Assembly: GCA_046349915.1 (NCBI GenBank)
Contig: JAXMBL010000010.1
Span: 62,001-126,000, forward strand
Direction: 5' to 3'
DNA from: CAIXSC01 sp046349915
GTDB taxonomy: Bacteria > Planctomycetota > Planctomycetia > Pirellulales > Pirellulaceae
Length of the DNA: 64,000 nt
This document shows positions 7,834 through 17,430 of this stretch, piece after piece. The translations under genes and the position numbers were made by a program. Under the pieces are notes generated by a model that was not told the DNA's origin, ran no database searches, and saw only the letters and a program-made list of their open reading frames with translations. Position 1 is the stretch's first letter, and every line of letters begins with the position of its first letter.

Positions 7834-9327
7834 TCAGCCGACGGCTTGCGCAGCTTTTCGCTTGCGATCGACTGCCTGTTCATAGACCTTCACGTATTCG
7901 TCCGCGCTCCGGCGCCAGGACCAGTCTTGCGTCATGCCGGTGTGCACCAGTTGCTCCCAGAGGTCTCGATCATAGCGGTACGACTGGCAGGCGGTACGCA
8001 GCGTGTGGTCGAGCGCCGCCGCATCGTACTCGTCGAAGCGGAAACCGGTCGCCGTCCGGTTGCGAATGTTCTCGGGAGCGGTATCGGTCACGGTATCCGC
8101 CAGTCCACCGGTGGCGCGAACCACGGGAACCGCACCGTACTTCAGGCTGTACAACTGATTCAGTCCACACGGCTCGAAGCGACTAGGCATCAAGAACATA
8201 TCGCTCGCCGCCTCAATGCGATGAGCCAGCCCTTCGTCAAACTTGAAGCGTGCGGCGATTTTTCCGGGGTGAGTTTCCGCGAGCGTTCCCAGTAGTTCGT
8301 GGTATTCCGGTTGCCCCGTACCGAGCACAACCCATTGCGCGTATTCGACCGGCATCCACCATTCCATGACCTGGCGCACCAGATCCCAACCTTTTTGGTC
8401 GGCCAGTCGCCCGACGAGTCCGATGAGAGGAACGTACGGGTCCACGGGTAACTTCAGCTCCCGTTGCAGGGCCGCTTTGCAAGCCGCTTTGCCTTCGCGC
8501 CAGGTGGTGTGATCGAACTGCTTAGGCAATAACAAATCGGTCGCTGGATTCCAGATGTCGTAATCGACGCCGTTGACGATGCCACTTAATGTGTCAGCTC
8601 GATCCCGCAGGACCCCATCGAGTCCACAACCTTGCTCGGTCTCCTGGATTTCGCGAGCATAATTGGGACTGACCGTGGTGAGCATGTCGGCGAACACCAG
8701 TCCCGATTTCAAGAAGCTCAACTGCCCGAAGAACTCGAGTTGTCTCCAGTTGAAGTACTTCCAATCGAGTCCCGTGAGCAGCATGTCCCAATGCCAAAAG
8801 CAACCCTGGTAGGCCAGGTTGTGGATGGTAAACACCGAGGCGACCCCCGAGTACCCGCGAGCATGCCGGTACTCGATGTTCAGATAGGCGGGGATCAGGC
8901 CAGTCTGCCAATCGTGGCAATGAATCACATCGACGGGTTCGTCGAGCGACCGAATGGTCTCGAGAGCCGCTCGGCAAAAAAAGACGAATCGTTCGCAGTT
9001 GTCGCGATAGTCGGCCCCTTGTTCGCCGTACAAGCCGGGGCGGTCGAAATAGTCGGGCTGCCGAATGAGGTAGACCGGCACTTTGCTCTGCGGCAATTGA
9101 GTCGTGAGCAAGTCGCCCGAGACGATCCGCTGACCGATCGGGATGTCGAGGCGCTGTCGAGTGTCGGAAATCTGGGCTTTCTTGAGCGTGTCGCGGTAAG
9201 CCGGCATGATCACCGAGACGCGATGCCCCCGCCGAGATAACTCAATCGGCAGGGCGCCGCAAACGTCGGCCAATCCGCCCGTCTTGGCCAACGGCACGAC
9301 TTCGCTGCTTACGAACACGATGTTCAC
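7834..9327 (-). CDS. glgA: Glycogen synthase
   Basis: GlgA is a GT5 glycosyltransferase that extends alpha-1,4-glucan from ADP-glucose. The frame is open upstream to 9657, but GTG 9327 is the likely start. It is preceded by AAGGAG at good spacing and begins directly with VNIVFVSSEVVPLAKTGGLADV, the family N-terminus with the ADP-glucose-binding KTGG (residues 15-18). Further signatures are IHCHDWQTGLIPAYL, VFTIHNLAYQG, VSPNYAREIQ, GIVNGVDYDIWNP, IGLVGRLADQKGWDL and the donor-site MPSRFEPCGLNQLYSLKYG. The 497-residue length is typical. It is followed by galT six bases later. Confidence 0.96.
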   Translation of the reverse strand: MNIVFVSSEVVPLAKTGGLADVCGALPIELSRRGHRVSVIMPAYRDTLKKAQISDTRQRLDIPIGQRIVSGDLLTTQLPQSKVPVYLIRQPDYFDRPGLYGEQGADYRDNCERFVFFCRAALETIRSLDEPVDVIHCHDWQTGLIPAYLNIEYRHARGYSGVASVFTIHNLAYQGCFWHWDMLLTGLDWKYFNWRQLEFFGQLSFLKSGLVFADMLTTVSPNYAREIQETEQGCGLDGVLRDRADTLSGIVNGVDYDIWNPATDLLLPKQFDHTTWREGKAACKAALQRELKLPVDPYVPLIGLVGRLADQKGWDLVRQVMEWWMPVEYAQWVVLGTGQPEYHELLGTLAETHPGKIAARFKFDEGLAHRIEAASDMFLMPSRFEPCGLNQLYSLKYGAVPVVRATGGLADTVTDTAPENIRNRTATGFRFDEYDAAALDHTLRTACQSYRYDRDLWEQLVHTGMTQDWSWRRSADEYVKVYEQAVDRKRKAAQAVG

Positions 9328-9424
9328 GATCCCCAACTCCTTGCTCGGAGGACCGGCGGTCGTCGCGACGCGCCGCCTAACCGCGTCCACCCTCCTCGAC
9401 GCGACGCCGGAGGCCCATGTCCGG

Positions 9425-9430
9425 ATTATA
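9425..9430 (-). promoter_or_regulatory. Possible -10 element upstream of glgA
   Basis: The minus strand reads TATAAT here, 98 bases upstream of the glgA GTG. No convincing -35 hexamer lies 16-19 bases further upstream. The rest of the 380-bp divergent gap 9328-9707 shows no gene or obvious structured RNA. Confidence 0.35.
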
Positions 9431-9707
9431 CGACGAATCGGGTCCAACCGCTCGCCCCGACTGAGGATTCGAGCGCGCGCAGCGAACTTTTGCGACCCTT
9501 GCGATCTGCATAACCGGCGGTGCACTCGGTTGTCACCAAGCTCAGGCCAAATTATGCTGAGCGACAGAAGATCCCCCTCTACTGCTCTGTTACTGCTATG
9601 AATTGGGTAGGACGAACTTTTTTTGTCCCGCCCTCGTTCACACAGCGGCGCCAACACTTGATCAGCCCCTCCCTTTCAACCGCCGTTTTTCGGCTAGGAC
9701 GCTCCCG

Positions 9708-10778
9708 ATGCCCATCTCCTTCCGCTGTCCGCACTGCGGCACGCCGATGAACGTCGCGGATCAGTTCGCGGGACAAACGGGGCCGTGCGCCAAGTGCGGA
9801 GGGACGATCACGATTCCCGGCGGACAAGCCGCTGGCTTCGGCCCCTCGCCACAATCCACACAACCGACCTATCCCGCCGCTCCGACGTATGGCCAGCCTC
9901 CCGCCTATGGACAGGCGCCCTCTTATGGACAGGCGCCCTCTTACCCACAGACGTCTTATCCGCAGCCAGCCGGTTACGGAGCAGGCGGCGCATATTCGAG
10001 TCGTCCAAAATCGTCCAACGGTTCGGCGTTTTGGTTGGTGTTGTTCGGCAGTCTAGCCGCGGTCGCCGTCGTCTGTGGTGGATTTTTGGTGGCGTTATTG
10101 CTGCCTGCCGTGCAAGCCGCGCGTGATGCCGCGCGCCGCACCCAGTCGGCCAACAACATGAAGATGATCGGCTTGGGAATGCACAACTATCACGACACGT
10201 ACAATACCTTTCCTTATGCGGGTTCAGAAGACGCGCGGCAGGGACTGGGATTGAGCTGGCGAGTGCGAATGTTGCCATTCGTTGACGACGTGGGCCTGTA
10301 CAACAGCTTCGACTGGAATCAGCCCTGGAATGGTCCCACGAATCAACCGCTGGTGGATCGGATGCCGAAGAGCTACCAGTCGCCTTCGGTTCCAGAAAGC
10401 AAGTCGCAAACGGTATACCTCGCCGTCGTCGACTCGGAAGTTGTCCCACCAGGCGGCAAACCTCGCCAAACGAATCGACCTCGTCCCATCTTCTCCCAAG
10501 ACGGTCGTCGGTCCGCCATGGCGGACATTATCGATGGCACCTCGAATACCATCATGGTGGTCGAAGCGAATCCTGAGGAAGCCGTCACATGGACTCAACC
10601 TCGCGACTTGGTCTTCGACCCGCAAAATCCCCGCCGTGGACTCGGCAAGACTCAACGTCGTGGCTTTCAGGTCCTGATGGCGGATGGGTCTATTCGGTTC
10701 ATCGACGATTCGGTGAACGATGAAGTACTGCGTAATCTGATGTTCCAAAACGACGGGAACGCCGTGCCAGCCTATTAA
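9708..10778 (+). CDS. DUF1559 protein with N-terminal zinc ribbon
   Basis: This is a 356-residue protein. ATG 9708 is preferred over an upstream in-frame start because the zinc ribbon FRCPHCG...CAKCG begins at once. Then comes a Gln/Pro/Tyr-rich linker with repeats of the YGQAPS type (about residues 50-85) and a single membrane helix (about 105-130). The DUF1559 hallmark follows: LLPAVQAARDAARRTQSANNM, NYHDTYNTFPY, and near the end MADGSIRFIDDSVN. Most planctomycete DUF1559 proteins start with a type IV prepilin-like leader. Here the helix is internal and there is no GFTLxE cleavage site, so it is likely a cytoplasm-anchored membrane protein. Function is unknown. Confidence 0.85.
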   Translation: MPISFRCPHCGTPMNVADQFAGQTGPCAKCGGTITIPGGQAAGFGPSPQSTQPTYPAAPTYGQPPAYGQAPSYGQAPSYPQTSYPQPAGYGAGGAYSSRPKSSNGSAFWLVLFGSLAAVAVVCGGFLVALLLPAVQAARDAARRTQSANNMKMIGLGMHNYHDTYNTFPYAGSEDARQGLGLSWRVRMLPFVDDVGLYNSFDWNQPWNGPTNQPLVDRMPKSYQSPSVPESKSQTVYLAVVDSEVVPPGGKPRQTNRPRPIFSQDGRRSAMADIIDGTSNTIMVVEANPEEAVTWTQPRDLVFDPQNPRRGLGKTQRRGFQVLMADGSIRFIDDSVNDEVLRNLMFQNDGNAVPAY

Positions 10779-10803
10779 AAGTTGGCGACAGTCAAGTATT
10801 GAA

Positions 10804-10827
10804 GTACGACGGACTTCCAGTCCGTCG
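10804..10827. repeat. GACGGACT palindrome, copy 1
   Basis: A 24-bp element GTACGACGGACT-TCC-AGTCCGTCG lies 25 bases after the DUF1559 stop. It forms a hairpin with GACGGACT/AGTCCGTC arms. The rest of 10779-11095 contains only a short dyad GTGAAC-TATG-GTTCAC (10947-10962) and no supported gene. Confidence 0.85.
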
Positions 10828-11095
10828 AATCACGCCGTGGAACTCGGGTAGATTCCACAATGGGCAGGTCGCCAGGGTAAACCCAAGCCATCTAATGGCT
10901 TTTGGTGGTTCGGCGTGGATACATTTTTTCCGCTCATCCCACCCGTGTGAACTATGGTTCACCGTAGTGCTCGAACCGTTCGCAGCACATCCCCTTGGAT
11001 TCCGCGGTCCTCCCCTGACAGCCAGTCGCCTGAAACGAAGGCGGCTGGGTGAAAGTGTCGGCGAGCGAACGCGACGAGCGTAAGACCTGAATTGC

Positions 11096-13774
11096 ATGTG
11101 GTCGCTGGCCAACTACCCGTGGAATTCTCGCACCGTCGTGAAATGGACGGTGGGGAACATCGCGTTAGGCTTGGTCTATTTCGCGGCGGCCGCCGTTGGG
11201 ATGAAGCTGGCCATTGCAGACGGCAACATTTCGCCCGTATGGCCCGCTACCGGCATTGCGATCGCCGCTGTCTACCTCCGGGGTTTTCGCTGCCTCCCCG
11301 GCGTTTTTCTCGGCGGTCTACTCGCGGAACTCTACACCCATTCATCCTGGATCATTTGCGTCGGCGCGCCGATCGCTAATGTCCTGGAACCACTCGTCGC
11401 CGTCGCCATGCTGCGGCGGTGCGAACGGCCCCTCTTCAGCAACTCGCGCAGCGTGGCCGAGTACTTCCTGTTTGCGGGCGTGTGGGGGACTGCCGCCAGC
11501 GCGACGGTTGGAGTCGCAGCCATGTGCCTGGGAGGAAATGGCCAATGGCAACAGTATTCCTTCCTGTGGATGACATGGTGGCTAGGCAATCTCATGGGCG
11601 CCATGATTGTCTGTCCCTTGATCGTCGTCTTCGCTGACTGGCGGCCCCAACGTCTCTCACCCAAGCAATGGGTGGAAGGAGTGTTCTCCGTTCTCCTGCT
11701 CGCGTTCGCGTCGCTGCTGATCTTCGGCTCTCACCTTCCATCAGGGAGCCAATACGGAAACGCTCCGATCTCCATCTTCTGCATGCCCCTGGTCGTCTGG
11801 GCGGCGTTGCGGTACGAGCAACGAGGATCAGCGATTGCCGCGTTCGTCACTTGCACAATCGCCATCCTCGGCACGCAAATGTCGCGTGGCCCCTTCCACT
11901 CCGAAACCACCAATCTCGGCTCGCTGCTGCAACTCCAGGCCTTCATGGGCGTCGTCGCACTCACCGGCATGGCGCTGGCCGCCGTCGAAAGCGAACGTCG
12001 GCGGGCGAACGAAAAACTGTCCGAAACCAACAACTTGCTGGAGAGGAAGGTCGAGTTACGCACCGAGGAACTGCAAATCGCGAAGAACGCGGCCGAGGAT
12101 GCGAGTCGAGCGAAGAGTGCATTCCTGGCCAATATGAGTCACGAGATTCGCACGCCCATGAATGGCATCATCGGCATGGCCGACTTGCTCGATGGCACCT
12201 CGCTCGATTCCGAACAGCGAAACTATCTGCGACTCGCCCGCCAATCCGCCGACGCCATGCTCCGCTTGCTGAACGACATCCTCGATTTTTCGAAGATCGA
12301 AGCCGGCAAACTGGAACTCGAGACGGTGGAATTGAGTCTCCGCAACTGCGTGGCGCAAGCCGTCCAGACGCTTGCCGTCCGCGCCGCCGAAAAGAACCTC
12401 GAGTTGGCCTGCCGCATCGCGCCCGATATTCCCGATCAACTGACGGGCGACCCAGGTCGACTCGTTCAGGTTCTACTTAATCTCGTGGGCAATGCCGTCA
12501 AATTCACGGCCAGCGGCGAGGTGGTGATCAATGTGGAACGTCGCGAGCGCACGGATGACTCGCTGCTGCTTGAGTTCTCCGTGCGTGACTCCGGCGAGGG
12601 GATTCCGCCGGAGAAACAGTCGCAGATTTTTGAAGCGTTCGTGCAAGCCGACAACACCACGACGCGACGCTTCGGCGGCACGGGCCTGGGACTGGCGATC
12701 TGTCGTCAGTTGGTTGAGTTGATGGGAGGCCGAATCTGGGTCGAGAGTTGCGAGGGGCTGGGATCGGAATTCCACTTCACGGCTCGCTTGGGACTGGTCG
12801 ACGAGGCTCGCGTCTCGCAGTGCGCCGAACCACGGATCGAACTGACATCGCTGGTGGGCGTCCGCGCCTTGATCGTGGAAGACCACCAAGCCACTCGACG
12901 CATCCTGCTCGAAATGCTCGACTCGTGGCGTATGCGAGCGGTGGCTGTCTCGAGTGGCGCGGCGGGGCTGGAGGAATTGCGGCGAGGTGCGGCCGAACAG
13001 GCGCCGTACCGCGTCGTGGTGCTTGACCTGACGCTGCCGGAAATGGACGGCTTTGAATTCGCTCTGCGAGTTCGCTGGGATTCGAAGTTGCAAGACTGCG
13101 CCATTCTCGCAATCTCACCGTCGATCCGAACCACGGACGCCGACTTCCGTCGCAAGCTAGGCATCTCGCGTCACCTGACCAAGCCCGTGCTGCCGTCCGA
13201 GTTGCTGGAGGCGCTGCTGTCGAGCCTCGAAACACAAACGGACTCGTCGCAAACAGTGACTCTGGAGCAATCGCAGCCAACGCATGCCGCGCTCGAGGGT
13301 CGCTCGAGCCCCGATCGTGGACAGGTCTCGGCATCAACACCAGGAAGCGTTAGCTATCCTCCCGATCCATCTCGCGGCAAGCGAGTCTTATTGGTTGAAG
13401 ATGGAGTGGTGAATCAGCAGGTGGCGAAGAGCTTATTGCGGCGTCACGGAGACGAAGTGGTATTGGCTCGCAATGGCTTGGAAGCGATCGCGGAATACGA
13501 GGCGCGACACTTCGACTTGATCCTGATGGACGTCCAAATGCCGGGCATGGACGGCTTGGAAGCAACTCGATTGATCCGCGAGCGCGAACGTGCAACGGGA
13601 CGCCATACGCCGATCGTCGCGTTGACGGCGAGTGCGATGGAGGGGGATCGCGAACGCTGTATGGCCGCGGGCATGGACGGCTACCTGGCCAAGCCCGTCG
13701 ACCCTGCGACTCTGTTCCGCGCGATCGAACAATTCTCGTCCAGCGAGCTGGCCGCCACCGAGCTTGCGAAGTAG
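11096..13774 (+). CDS. MASE1-domain hybrid histidine kinase with two receiver domains
   Basis: This 892-residue membrane sensor kinase starts at ATG 11096. Residues 1-300 hold about eight hydrophobic helices of the MASE1 type, including the signature NISPVWPATGIAIAAV. A coiled coil follows (about 300-340), then the HisKA dimerisation domain with phospho-accepting H349 in ANMSHEIRTPMNG, and a HATPase domain with NAVKFT, DSGEGIPPE and GGTGLGLAI. Two receiver domains come next. The first has VEDHQATRR and a VVVLDLTLPEMDG Asp; the second has LLVEDGVVNQQ and LILMDVQMPGMDG. It resembles BarA-type phosphorelay kinases but lacks an Hpt domain, so a separate Hpt partner is expected elsewhere. No output gene lies next to it. 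Confidence 0.93.
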   Translation: MWSLANYPWNSRTVVKWTVGNIALGLVYFAAAAVGMKLAIADGNISPVWPATGIAIAAVYLRGFRCLPGVFLGGLLAELYTHSSWIICVGAPIANVLEPLVAVAMLRRCERPLFSNSRSVAEYFLFAGVWGTAASATVGVAAMCLGGNGQWQQYSFLWMTWWLGNLMGAMIVCPLIVVFADWRPQRLSPKQWVEGVFSVLLLAFASLLIFGSHLPSGSQYGNAPISIFCMPLVVWAALRYEQRGSAIAAFVTCTIAILGTQMSRGPFHSETTNLGSLLQLQAFMGVVALTGMALAAVESERRRANEKLSETNNLLERKVELRTEELQIAKNAAEDASRAKSAFLANMSHEIRTPMNGIIGMADLLDGTSLDSEQRNYLRLARQSADAMLRLLNDILDFSKIEAGKLELETVELSLRNCVAQAVQTLAVRAAEKNLELACRIAPDIPDQLTGDPGRLVQVLLNLVGNAVKFTASGEVVINVERRERTDDSLLLEFSVRDSGEGIPPEKQSQIFEAFVQADNTTTRRFGGTGLGLAICRQLVELMGGRIWVESCEGLGSEFHFTARLGLVDEARVSQCAEPRIELTSLVGVRALIVEDHQATRRILLEMLDSWRMRAVAVSSGAAGLEELRRGAAEQAPYRVVVLDLTLPEMDGFEFALRVRWDSKLQDCAILAISPSIRTTDADFRRKLGISRHLTKPVLPSELLEALLSSLETQTDSSQTVTLEQSQPTHAALEGRSSPDRGQVSASTPGSVSYPPDPSRGKRVLLVEDGVVNQQVAKSLLRRHGDEVVLARNGLEAIAEYEARHFDLILMDVQMPGMDGLEATRLIRERERATGRHTPIVALTASAMEGDRERCMAAGMDGYLAKPVDPATLFRAIEQFSSSELAATELAK

Positions 13775-14012
13775 GGTGCGTCGAACCGGGCGGAGAAACT
13801 CTTCGCCATGACCAAACCCATTCACTACCGCCCGGTGAAAACGCACCTGATCGTTGAGTGCGCGTGGCCCCGCCGAACAGGGTCACGCGTGGGAGGACCT
13901 CCAAGGCGAATCGCATTGTTCGGGGTGAGATGAACGCGATCTCGCTTTTGAAACGGCGTTCCCGGGGTCGCGGTTATCGCTCCTTTGGCGGAGCGAAAAG
14001 CGACAGTCGCTG
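13773..14012 (+). repeat. Dispersed ~220-280 bp element, copy A
   Basis: The segment from GTAGGGTGCGTCG to about AGCGACAGTCG matches the region 18627-18841 and, in reverse, 61055-61253. Its first bases include the TAG stop codon of the hybrid kinase. Shared blocks include CGGTGAAAACGCACCTGATC, GGTCACGCGTGG and GATGAACGCGATCTCGCT. Short open frames run through it on both strands but differ between copies. Between it and the next gene (14013-14228) only a 6-bp dyad CTCCCC/GGGGAG (14142-14159) is seen. Confidence 0.88.
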
Positions 14013-14228
14013 CGAGACAAGCGAAACCGAATCGGCAGGGTGCGTGCCGCGCGAATTTATAGCGATTGCACCGGTCATAGCGGACAAGACTAGCGACATA
14101 GCCGATACGGCCGCAACTTCCGATACAACCCCTACGGAAAGCTCCCCAACAACGGGGAGTGCCGACGGCGTTAGTCAGACGTCCGTCGCCCCTTCTACTA
14201 GCTTGTGAAATCTCACCAGGAGGCATGG

Positions 14229-17200
14229 ATGCCCCGCTCCACCCCCGTCACCGTTCGTCGTCGCCGCTTTGTTTCAAGCGTGCTCTTGTCGGGAGTGATG
14301 GCCTTGACGGGCTGCGCCCAGTCGCCCAATTCGGGACACGGCGACATTCGCGACTATCTGTTTGGCCGTCGTCATCAGGATTTGTTGCCACGAACGCCGG
14401 AGGACTCCGTGCTTGCCCTAGCCCGCGAAGTGACGGTCCTTGAGGACGAGATGCGACGGGAGGGCACCATCACCATCAAGCAGCCCGACGTGTGGGGCGA
14501 CGGCAACATGGTGCATTACATTCAAGAACACGATCGATTGCTCGCCGATGGCGTGAAGAAGTTTGATGAAACAGTTCAAGCCCTCTTGGCTCGCAGCGAT
14601 CAGGCGGAACTACAAGCATCCGCGTCCATGGCACAGGGACTCGGCGGAGAGAAGCCGCCGGCCGCCCCATCCGCGACTCTCATCGATATCAAGTCGGACA
14701 AAGCCTTCGAGCCTCTGACGACCCTGTTCGGCAAGCCCACTCGACCAACGATTGGCCTAGAACCGACCGAGCTCACTCGTCAACATTCCACGTTCATCCA
14801 CGTGAATCAGGCGCTCCGCCGTCGCAATTCAGGGGACGACAACAGCCGGACCGCAGGCTACGGGTTGTACAAGTTCCGCATCCCGGTGTCGGTCCTGCCG
14901 GGACGTGAGACGAGCGAAGGCTGGTGCGGGGTTGTGAACCTGCGAGCTCGTCTGGAAGTCGACTCGGCGAACTTGAAGCACACATTTCCGAAGTTGGTAG
15001 TGGCGGATGTGGTCGAGTCGCTCGCGCCGCTGATCGAAGCGGATTGGCATAAGCCAGTGACGCCCAATCCGGTACAACAGATGGAAAAGCTCTTGTCTCC
15101 TTTCCGCGATGATCCGGAGGCGGTCGAGTGCTTGCTCGCCTTGGGTACCGCGCGCGAAACACCGGGCGTCGGAAGCAGAAAAGTGCTGATCAAAGCTCTA
15201 GATGACGCGATCAAAGCGTTAGTCTGCGAATCCGGTAACAAAAAACCTGCACTCACCAGTGCTCTTGTTCAGTCCCGAGTGATCGCCGACTCACTTCCGT
15301 CGACAGGAACACAAGCACAAGCGGGGCTATCAACTCAGGCCTTAGCTACTCCAACCACAATCGCCGCCAAGGGAAACATCTACGGCGACAGTGTCGAGGC
15401 TTTACGGCTAGCCGCGAAATCTCATTTCGAACGACTTAGTGAGAAGCCAATCCAGCCAGCCTCGATGGAATTGCGCTCGTTCCTGTTCGAGTACTTGGGT
15501 CAGGCGTATCAGATCATCGAAAAGCGAGATCTACTCCAGCAACAGGTATCCTTGCTGGATCATATCGCGGCGAAGATCGAACGTGGCGAGCCCTTGGCAA
15601 GCGACGAGGGCAAACTTCGCGATATGTGGCTGAGTGCATTTACCGTGACACTCGCGGGGGATGACCAACTGCCGAGCGTCACGTGGCTATTGGCGGTCCA
15701 ATCCGCGTTGCAGGATCGCAATCTCAAGCGAATGATCATGGAATCGCGTCAACGCCACGGAGATCTCTCGCAGATCGAGGGGGAAGAGAGTTCCGTGCGA
15801 TTCTACGCTCCGGAAATCGCCCCCGAGCTGACCTTGAGCCTCTGGCGTGGGATTATTGAATCCGAATTCCCTCTGTATGTCTTCACGCTCGACCCGCAGG
15901 TGGAAGAGCAAAACGTCTATGACGCATTTTCGCGCCGCCGCGAGATGCAGATCGCGCTCGCCCACGCACTGGCCACTGGCAAAATGAACGCGAACAAGAG
16001 CTTGTCTTATTCGCGCCAGTTGACGTTGGACCAGGAAACGATCGCCTTGAATCGAACCGTGGTGGGCTTCAATCATGGTCGAGACACGTTCGGCTGGTAC
16101 TTCCATCCGCGAGTGCAGTCGCCGCCGACGGAGAGCACCAACATTGGCGCGCTGGCGAGAATGGTTTGGTCGACCGGTCCCACGGAGCATTACGACCTGA
16201 AGCATCGGCAGCTCGAGCCCGGCATTCGCGAGTGCGAGGTGATCGTGGTGATGCCGAGTTTCGTCAATCAGGTGGCCTTTGACGTGACTTCCAACTGGGA
16301 ACGCATTCCTCATCCGGGTAAGAGCAAACGCAGCTATGAAGAAATGGTCGCTCAAGGAGGACGGCTCCATCGAGTGCAATGCCAACTCCGCGAATTGATG
16401 GACGAGCAGTGTTTCCGCCCCGGCGACTCGGCGCGTCTCGTCAGTCGCGTCGAACAACTCGAGCAGATGTTGGGCATGCAGACGCATGTCGTCCGAGTGC
16501 CTTACGAGTATGAACAGACCGGAACCGACCTCTTCGACAAGGGGGACGTCCAACTGCGGCCGGTGGTTCACAACTTCTACGGACTGCAGTATGTGCAGAC
16601 GGGCGATAGCGTCGAGGCGCACTTCTTCGTCGCGGGAAAACACTTCCATCCCACGCTCACCCATGCGATTCTAGGCGGTTCCGAGTCGCATAGCATCGGC
16701 TCCGATCCTGGCGTCGAAGTGATCAGCCGCGAAGTGTTGAAGGTCAAGATCTCGAAACTGAACGAAAAGCTGTCTCCCGATGGACTTTTTGACCTGCGGA
16801 TCGCGACCCCGTCGGGGATCTCGAACGTCGTCGTGATTCCTGGCAAACCTGCCGCGACCGAGCCTCCCAAGGAAAAGCCGGCCAAGAGCGCGTTTGATTG
16901 GAAGACGGCCCCAACCTACACCGCCTGGATGGAACCTCGAGGCGACGCCGTCCAGTTGCACATCGAGGGGATTTCGCCCTCGGATCGGTTGGCGATCAAC
17001 AATCAGTCGACGCTGCCCGTCGATCGACGCTCGCCCGCGAAGTTATTGGTGCGGCTGGTCGCCACCACTGCGGACGACAAGAAGGCGCCATTGGGGATTG
17101 AAATCGCTGACGTGCCGGTGGCGGTTAGCGCCAGCGGCGCCATGGAAATCCAGTTAGGCGGCCCCAACGGACTCGCCACACTGATCGAAGCCGCGGTCGC

Positions 17201-17351
17201 CGACCCTGGCCGCGGAGTCAAGGCGACTCAGAAGATTAAATCGCTCGAAGGTACGGCATGGATCAAATTCGATGCTTGGCCGTTCGAGAAATTTGATTCG
17301 CCGATCAGCATCACGATCCTCCCGAATCAATTCGCGCCACCAACTCCGTAA
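14229..17351 (+). CDS. Large predicted lipoprotein of unknown function
   Basis: The product has 1040 residues. ATG 14229 sits five bases after AGGAGG; GTG 14205 is less likely. The N-terminus has an Arg-rich n-region, a hydrophobic core and the lipobox LTGC (Cys29), so it should be anchored in a membrane facing the periplasm. The rest is soluble. A His/Asp-rich middle contains LTLSLWRGIIESEFPLYVF, and the C-terminal third is beta-rich with an IPT-like look (VEAHFFVAGKHFHP, LFDLRIATPSGISNVVVIPGKP) followed by a Pro/Lys linker and a last beta domain. I recognise no catalytic signature. It is flanked by repeat element A upstream and a convergent protease gene downstream. Confidence 0.7.
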   Translation: MPRSTPVTVRRRRFVSSVLLSGVMALTGCAQSPNSGHGDIRDYLFGRRHQDLLPRTPEDSVLALAREVTVLEDEMRREGTITIKQPDVWGDGNMVHYIQEHDRLLADGVKKFDETVQALLARSDQAELQASASMAQGLGGEKPPAAPSATLIDIKSDKAFEPLTTLFGKPTRPTIGLEPTELTRQHSTFIHVNQALRRRNSGDDNSRTAGYGLYKFRIPVSVLPGRETSEGWCGVVNLRARLEVDSANLKHTFPKLVVADVVESLAPLIEADWHKPVTPNPVQQMEKLLSPFRDDPEAVECLLALGTARETPGVGSRKVLIKALDDAIKALVCESGNKKPALTSALVQSRVIADSLPSTGTQAQAGLSTQALATPTTIAAKGNIYGDSVEALRLAAKSHFERLSEKPIQPASMELRSFLFEYLGQAYQIIEKRDLLQQQVSLLDHIAAKIERGEPLASDEGKLRDMWLSAFTVTLAGDDQLPSVTWLLAVQSALQDRNLKRMIMESRQRHGDLSQIEGEESSVRFYAPEIAPELTLSLWRGIIESEFPLYVFTLDPQVEEQNVYDAFSRRREMQIALAHALATGKMNANKSLSYSRQLTLDQETIALNRTVVGFNHGRDTFGWYFHPRVQSPPTESTNIGALARMVWSTGPTEHYDLKHRQLEPGIRECEVIVVMPSFVNQVAFDVTSNWERIPHPGKSKRSYEEMVAQGGRLHRVQCQLRELMDEQCFRPGDSARLVSRVEQLEQMLGMQTHVVRVPYEYEQTGTDLFDKGDVQLRPVVHNFYGLQYVQTGDSVEAHFFVAGKHFHPTLTHAILGGSESHSIGSDPGVEVISREVLKVKISKLNEKLSPDGLFDLRIATPSGISNVVVIPGKPAATEPPKEKPAKSAFDWKTAPTYTAWMEPRGDAVQLHIEGISPSDRLAINNQSTLPVDRRSPAKLLVRLVATTADDKKAPLGIEIADVPVAVSASGAMEIQLGGPNGLATLIEAAVADPGRGVKATQKIKSLEGTAWIKFDAWPFEKFDSPISITILPNQFAPPTP

Positions 17352-17366
17352 GGCGCCGTTGTCCAT

Positions 17367-17407
17367 GAATCAAGGCGATCCACCACTGGCGTGATCGCCC
17401 TTGATTC
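17367..17407. terminator. Hairpin between convergent genes
   Basis: GAATCAAGGCGATC (17367-17380) pairs with GATCGCCCTTGATTC (17393-17407) with one bulged base and a 12-base loop. It fills the 79-bp gap between the convergent lipoprotein and protease genes. No T-run follows, so a terminator role is inferred from stem strength and position. Confidence 0.55.
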
Positions 17408-17430
17408 GCGGCAGGCGCGATCACCCGCGA

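Noticed and set aside
9328..9657. N-terminal extension of the glgA frame
   Set aside because: GlgA N-terminal motifs begin exactly at GTG 9327 behind AAGGAG; the extension translates promoter DNA.
15687..16664. 325-residue minus-strand frame inside the large lipoprotein gene
   Set aside because: No motif or ribosome site; the plus-strand frame has a lipobox and uninterrupted length.
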